From the NCBI GenBank assembly GCA_016717305.1, contig JADKFY010000039.1, positions 1 to 18,487 on the forward strand: a stretch of 18,487 nt of DNA, written 5' to 3'. Below, in pieces: positions 15,455 through 18,487 of the stretch (positions within the stretch are counted from its first letter, which is position 1; the number at the start of each line of letters is the position of its first letter). The notes beneath the pieces were generated by a model. That model saw only the letters and a list, made by a program, of their open reading frames with translations, did no database searches and had not been told where the DNA came from. The DNA comes from Flavobacteriales bacterium (GTDB lineage Bacteria; Bacteroidota; Bacteroidia; Flavobacteriales_F; PHOS-HE28). The position numbers and the translations under genes are program-made.

Positions 15455-16453
15455 ATGCAGCGTCACTCCATCGTCATCCTCTTCTTTTTAACATTAACCT
15501 TATCCGGCTGCTCACAGCCCACAACGAAAATGACCGACCCGACGAATCCTCTGTTCTGCGATCCCGACACGGGCATATGCGCCATTCCTGGCATGGACGC
15601 CGAGACGGATGCCATATTTCTCAAGCCCCAGACCACGCAGACGAAGCCCATCACGCTGCTGTACTTCACCGACCCCATCTGCAGTAGTTGCTGGGGCGCG
15701 GAGCCGCAACTTCGTCGGTTGAAAGCGGAGTATGGCCATGCGATCGACATCCAGTACCACATGGGCGGGTTGCTGCCTGGTTGGGAGGTGTACAACAGCG
15801 GCGGTATCGGCAAGCCCAGTGATGTGGCCGGCCATTGGGACGAAGTGGGTCCACATTACCGCATGCCCATCATCGGTGATGTATGGTTGGAAGACCCCTT
15901 GCCCAGCAGCTACCCGCCGAGCATCGCCTTCAAGGCCGCGGAATTGCAGGACCACAAGAAGGCCTTGATCTTCCTACGCCGCCTCAGGGAACAGGTGCTG
16001 TTGGAGAAGAAGAACATCACCAAGTGGCCGGTGATCGCCGAAGCGGCCACCCATGCCGGACTGGACACCGCGCGCCTGCACAGCGACTTCAGCGGTGCGG
16101 CCAACGCACTCTTCCAAGCGGACCTGACCTTGGCGCGTTCACTCGGCGTGCGCGGCTTCCCAACGTTCCTCTTCAGCAATGCCGATGGCGGCCGTGAGCT
16201 CGTGTATGGCGCTCGTCCCTATGAGCAATTCGTAACCGCCGTGAAAGCGTTGAAGCCCGATGTGGTGTCTGCTCCTTTGCCCACGACACTCCAGGACCTG
16301 TTCCACGTGCAGGACTCGTGGTGTCCGGAGGAAGTGGCTGTGGTGTTGGACATCACGCATGCCCAGGCGTTGGAGCAATTGCAGAAAGCCGAAATGAACG
16401 ACGAGCTCACGGCCGTGACTACGCGGAACGGGAGCCTATGGAGGAGGAAATGA
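15455..16453 (+). CDS. DsbA-family (FrnE/YjbH-like) thioredoxin-fold lipoprotein
   Basis: The 332-aa protein starts with a lipoprotein signal (MQRHSIVILFFLTLTLSGC, lipobox LSG-C at Cys19). A Cys pair in 'NPLFCDPDTGIC' (Cys35, Cys42) precedes the thioredoxin-like strand 'ITLLYFTDPICSSCWG', whose CSSC (76-79) is the presumed redox centre. A helical insertion follows, then 'SLGVRGFPTFLF' with the cis-proline loop. The last ~70 residues are a separate helical unit. Domain and CDPDTG motif match the Bacteroidota DsbA-family proteins related to FrnE and YjbH/SpxH. Those are usually cytoplasmic and start near 'MT..NPLLCDPETG'; an ATG at residue 26 (15530) would give exactly that. The lipidated form is favoured because the start at 15455 lies three bases after the dioxygenase stop and the lipobox is perfect. 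It is the last gene of the operon. Confidence 0.88.
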   Translation: MQRHSIVILFFLTLTLSGCSQPTTKMTDPTNPLFCDPDTGICAIPGMDAETDAIFLKPQTTQTKPITLLYFTDPICSSCWGAEPQLRRLKAEYGHAIDIQYHMGGLLPGWEVYNSGGIGKPSDVAGHWDEVGPHYRMPIIGDVWLEDPLPSSYPPSIAFKAAELQDHKKALIFLRRLREQVLLEKKNITKWPVIAEAATHAGLDTARLHSDFSGAANALFQADLTLARSLGVRGFPTFLFSNADGGRELVYGARPYEQFVTAVKALKPDVVSAPLPTTLQDLFHVQDSWCPEEVAVVLDITHAQALEQLQKAEMNDELTAVTTRNGSLWRRK

Positions 16454-16583
16454 TGCTCTTCGACAGGCTCGGCTCGCACACCAACACTACGTTCAAACCT
16501 GCCGCACGAACGTGTTCTTGTGGGAACAACTTCGAACCACGCGTCACCATTTCTGCGTGAAGATGTTGTGCAATGAACTGTGA

Positions 16584-17270
16584 TCACAACGCAACAGCCG
16601 TCATCACCAAACTTTCTGGTGAATAGGTCTTGCCTTCGTATTCGATCGCTCCTTCGCGTAGTACATCGGTGTTGGTAACGGTGAACCCATTGGCGTGCAA
16701 CACAGCTTGCCAGTCCGCCTTTTCGTACATGGCGAAACCGAAGGGCGTGAAGGGAAGGCTCACCATTGCGGCGCGCGTGCGGAAGACTGCGGTGAACGTT
16801 CCGCCCGCCTTCAATACCCGACGGACTTCGCGTAAGTGTGCCGCGGGATCATCCCAGAAGTAGATCACGTTGATGCAGAATATGCGGTCGAAGTGCGCAT
16901 CAGCAAATGGCATGTGGTCGCTCGTGGCTTGGACCACTTGCAAGCTTCCATTGGCGATCAATTCCTTGTTCCTTACGATCGCTTCGGCCACCATTTCCTT
17001 ACTGAAATCCACGCCGTGCAACTTCAAGTCTTTCGCTTGACCCAAGAGATCACGGAAATAATTCCCATTGCCGAAACCGATCTCCAGGACATGCATGCCA
17101 TCGCGAAGGTCCAGTGCCTTCCATACCCCGGCATACATGGACCGGTTCGCATCGTTCATGCGTTCCGCCAACTTGCGCGCCATCATCCCTTGCGGTTTGC
17201 GCAGTTGTGCGGCCATCTCTTTTGGCGTTGGGCCTTTGAACAGCAGACGTAGAAATTGCAAAGGGTTCAT
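16584..17270 (-). CDS. Class I SAM-dependent methyltransferase
   Basis: The 228-aa protein has the Rossmann-type SAM fold: motif I 'MHVLEIGFGNGNYF' (59-72), 'LKLHGVDFSKEMV' (motif II acidic residue Asp88), 'LQVVQATSDHMPFADAHFDRIFCINVIYFWDDP' (motifs III-IV) and 'HLREVRRVLKAGGTFTAVF' (motif VI). It matches Methyltransf_11-type enzymes of the UbiE/small-molecule class; the acceptor cannot be inferred. The N-terminal ~45 residues form a helix-rich cap. It converges with the DsbA-like gene across 130 bp, where a short GTTC/GAAC hairpin but no convincing terminator is seen. No gene is obvious upstream up to 17450. Confidence 0.9.
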   Translation of the reverse strand: MNPLQFLRLLFKGPTPKEMAAQLRKPQGMMARKLAERMNDANRSMYAGVWKALDLRDGMHVLEIGFGNGNYFRDLLGQAKDLKLHGVDFSKEMVAEAIVRNKELIANGSLQVVQATSDHMPFADAHFDRIFCINVIYFWDDPAAHLREVRRVLKAGGTFTAVFRTRAAMVSLPFTPFGFAMYEKADWQAVLHANGFTVTNTDVLREGAIEYEGKTYSPESLVMTAVAL

Positions 17271-17450
17271 GCAGCAAAGATGATCGCTGCGGTCGAACTG
17301 TTTGAGAGTGTGTTAGCACCGGACCTTGGTATCGTGACCTTTTGGGGTGCGACTCCCGCACCGTGATGGAATGTGACCACGCCGGGTTCTTCTTCGATCT
17401 CCGACAGCTGATCTTAAGCTCTTTGTTGGGTCGGTGATCCATCGCTCGGC

Positions 17451-17630
17451 TCAATCCCTCTTCAGCACCACCACGCATTGGCTGCCCAATTCCACACCCA
17501 GTGCATCGAACACCTGCAGCACGTAGGTCTGCGCAGGCAGTGTAACCTCCGGAGCGTTTCGGATCGAATTACCGGTGAACAAGGGGTGGCGGTGTGCGGA
17601 AAACAAAGCCGCGCATCCGTTGTGTCCCAT
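17451..17630 (-). pseudogene. Orphan T9SS-tail-like fragment
   Basis: An ATG at 17630 opens 59 codons ending in TGA at 17451. The second half reads APEVTLPAQTYVLQVFDALG, then 'VELGSQCVVVLKRD', close to the end of a T9SS sorting domain ('LPAGTYVLRVYDAxG...VVVxR'), but no 'PNP' strand or cargo domain precedes it. The frame stays open upstream into the antisense of the cupin start. It is best read as the 3' relic of a lost T9SS gene; a free-standing small gene is possible but lacks a signal peptide. Confidence 0.35.
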
Positions 17631-17659
17631 GGTGTCGTAGTATTGTTGGACACAAGCCC

Positions 17660-18220
17660 ATGCAACGACGTCGATTCATTCTCAGTGTATTCGCTTCCAC
17701 GGCTTGTGCTGCGTTCGCACGGGCAACCACCTTCATCACCATGTCCATCAAGAAGGGCTTCAACACCCGCGCCGGTGAAACCCGGAACGGCACGCATTTC
17801 ACCATGAAGGGCGTAACGCGCAACACGCTCGACCTGAAGATCAGCGCAGCCGACACCGACGGCAGCATGGCCGTGTTCGAACAGATCGGCCAAAGCCCGA
17901 ATGGTGGTCCGCCACTGCACATCCATCCCGAGCAGGACGAATACTTCCATGTGCTGGAAGGCGACTACCGGTTCCAAGTGGGAGAGGACCATTTTCCAGC
18001 GACCACCGGCGACACCATCTTTCTACCGCGTGGGGTCCCGCATGCCTTCATCCAACTCACCGAACGCGCACGCATGCTGGTGACCTACGTGCCTGCGGGC
18101 GACATGGAAGGCTTCTTCGCGGAGACCGCCCAATGGACGGCACCACCGGACAAGGAAGAAGTCGCACGTGTGTTCCGCGCCCATGGGATGGAGGTGGTGG
18201 GGCCTCCGCTGAAGCCGTGA
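17660..18220 (+). CDS. Exported single-cupin-domain protein with Tat-like leader
   Basis: From ATG 17660 the protein has 186 aa. It starts MQRRRFILSVFASTACAAFA: twin Arg, Phe-Ile, then a hydrophobic stretch and an ARA cleavage site, as in Tat signals. The cupin domain (about 50-150) has motif 1 'PPLHIHPEQDEYFHVLEGDYRF' with the metal set His87, His89, Glu94, and motif 2 'GDTIFLPRGVPHAFIQLTE' with His128. This is a complete metal site of the quercetinase/auxin-binding type; the substrate is unknown. An ATG at 17741 (MSIKKGF) would give a leaderless cytoplasmic protein starting at the domain border and cannot be excluded. A -7-like TAGTATTG lies about 15-25 bp before 17660. The window shows no partner gene on this strand downstream. 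Confidence 0.85.
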   Translation: MQRRRFILSVFASTACAAFARATTFITMSIKKGFNTRAGETRNGTHFTMKGVTRNTLDLKISAADTDGSMAVFEQIGQSPNGGPPLHIHPEQDEYFHVLEGDYRFQVGEDHFPATTGDTIFLPRGVPHAFIQLTERARMLVTYVPAGDMEGFFAETAQWTAPPDKEEVARVFRAHGMEVVGPPLKP

Positions 18221-18276
18221 GAGTGCCTCGAAGAACATCGAATGCCCGGCAGAGATGCGAGAGGCACGCATGGGTA

Positions 18277-18424
18277 TTCTTGATCCAGACAAGGCGTGAG
18301 AAAGAGAGGATACTGGAACGAAGTCTCCGTCTGAGGAACAACTGTTCCATCCCGGTAACGGGGGAAGTATGGATCAAGAAGAGGCTTGCGCCCGATAGGG
18401 TCGAACCGCCATACGGCGGATCGA
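18277..18424. repeat. Inverted-repeat-rich region after the cupin gene
   Basis: TTCTTGATCCA (18277-18287) and TGGATCAAGAA (18370-18380) are an 11-bp perfect inverted repeat 82 bp apart. Inside lie GGAAC-AACT-GTTCC (18335-18348, counting flanks) and CCCG-GTAA-CGGG (18351-18362, GNRA-type loop). Just outside lies TCGA-A-CCGCC-ATAC-GGCGG-A-TCGA (18401-18424), a 9-bp stem with one A-A mismatch. The reading frames here show no recognisable protein. It may be a structured RNA, a small mobile-repeat relic or a terminator region; no target-site duplication is visible at the 11-bp ends. Confidence 0.4.
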
Positions 18425-18487
18425 TGCCGCCAAATCGAAGTACTACGAGGTACCTTTAAGGCTGATCACGAACGTGCCCATGCTTGG

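Noticed and set aside
17068..17660. tRNA-like or small-RNA reading of the 17271-17450 spacer
   Set aside because: No cloverleaf could be folded by eye and no GGTTCGA-type T-arm with pairing stems is present; a 28-codon ORF from 17279 has no supporting features.
18270..18385. Insertion sequence bounded by the 11-bp inverted repeat
   Set aside because: No transposase frame fits between the ends and no target-site duplication is seen; kept only as an inverted-repeat region.
18380..18430. Possible tRNA because of GGTTCGA on the minus strand near 18402
   Set aside because: The flanking five bases do not pair as a T-stem and no acceptor or anticodon stems fit; the sequence instead forms the CCGCC/GGCGG hairpin.

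Overview
The window looks like a chromosomal segment of a Bacteroidota bacterium, most likely Flavobacteriales-like. The signs are two long secreted proteins with type IX secretion (T9SS) C-terminal sorting domains, a GEVED domain, a 'head GIN' (DUF2807) protein, starts without clear Shine-Dalgarno sequences, and promoter-like elements of the Bacteroidota TAnnTTTG type. Base composition looks slightly above half G+C. No rRNA, tRNA, CRISPR array, insertion sequence or phage gene was recognised.

Layout. At 1-3593 two large cell-surface or secreted T9SS cargo genes converge: a 5'-truncated CARDB-like/GEVED protein (+) and an ELWxTDGT-repeat protein (-). At 3856-5082 lie a secreted rhodanese, a 39-aa lipoprotein and an unrecognised gene broken by a frameshift. 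At 5305-6965 an ECF sigma factor overlaps a membrane-anchored GIN-domain protein by 4 bp; this looks like a sigma/anti-sigma pair. At 7168-8701 are an OmpA-family lipoprotein and a small exported protein. At 8811-9659 is an AraC-type regulator. At 9772-12076 (-) is a cation/proton antiporter operon with a universal stress protein; the antiporter reading frame carries an extra base. At 12302-16453 (+) are an SDR oxidoreductase with a good terminator, a frameshifted small PRPP-synthetase-like protein, then an apparent operon of YceI, a DODA/LigB-type dioxygenase and a DsbA-like lipoprotein. At 16584-18220 are a SAM methyltransferase (-), a short T9SS-tail-like remnant (-) and an exported cupin (+). 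The last 267 bp hold no convincing gene but several inverted repeats.

How the parts may work together. The strongest unexplained signal is a bipartite promoter module shared by the SDR gene and the YceI operon: a 31-bp block (24/31 identical) containing 10-bp direct repeats 21 bp apart, followed at exactly the same distance by an identical 11-bp core, GGACCTTTGTA. This ties SDR, YceI, the dioxygenase and the DsbA-like lipoprotein into one candidate regulon. The nearby AraC protein is the obvious, unproven, candidate activator. By family, the genes suggest handling of quinones or aromatics and envelope redox stress; that is inference.

Three genes (about 4975, 11806 and 13558) are each disrupted by what looks like a single-base indel. 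This points either to assembly errors or to genuine decay and should be kept in mind when reading the coordinates.
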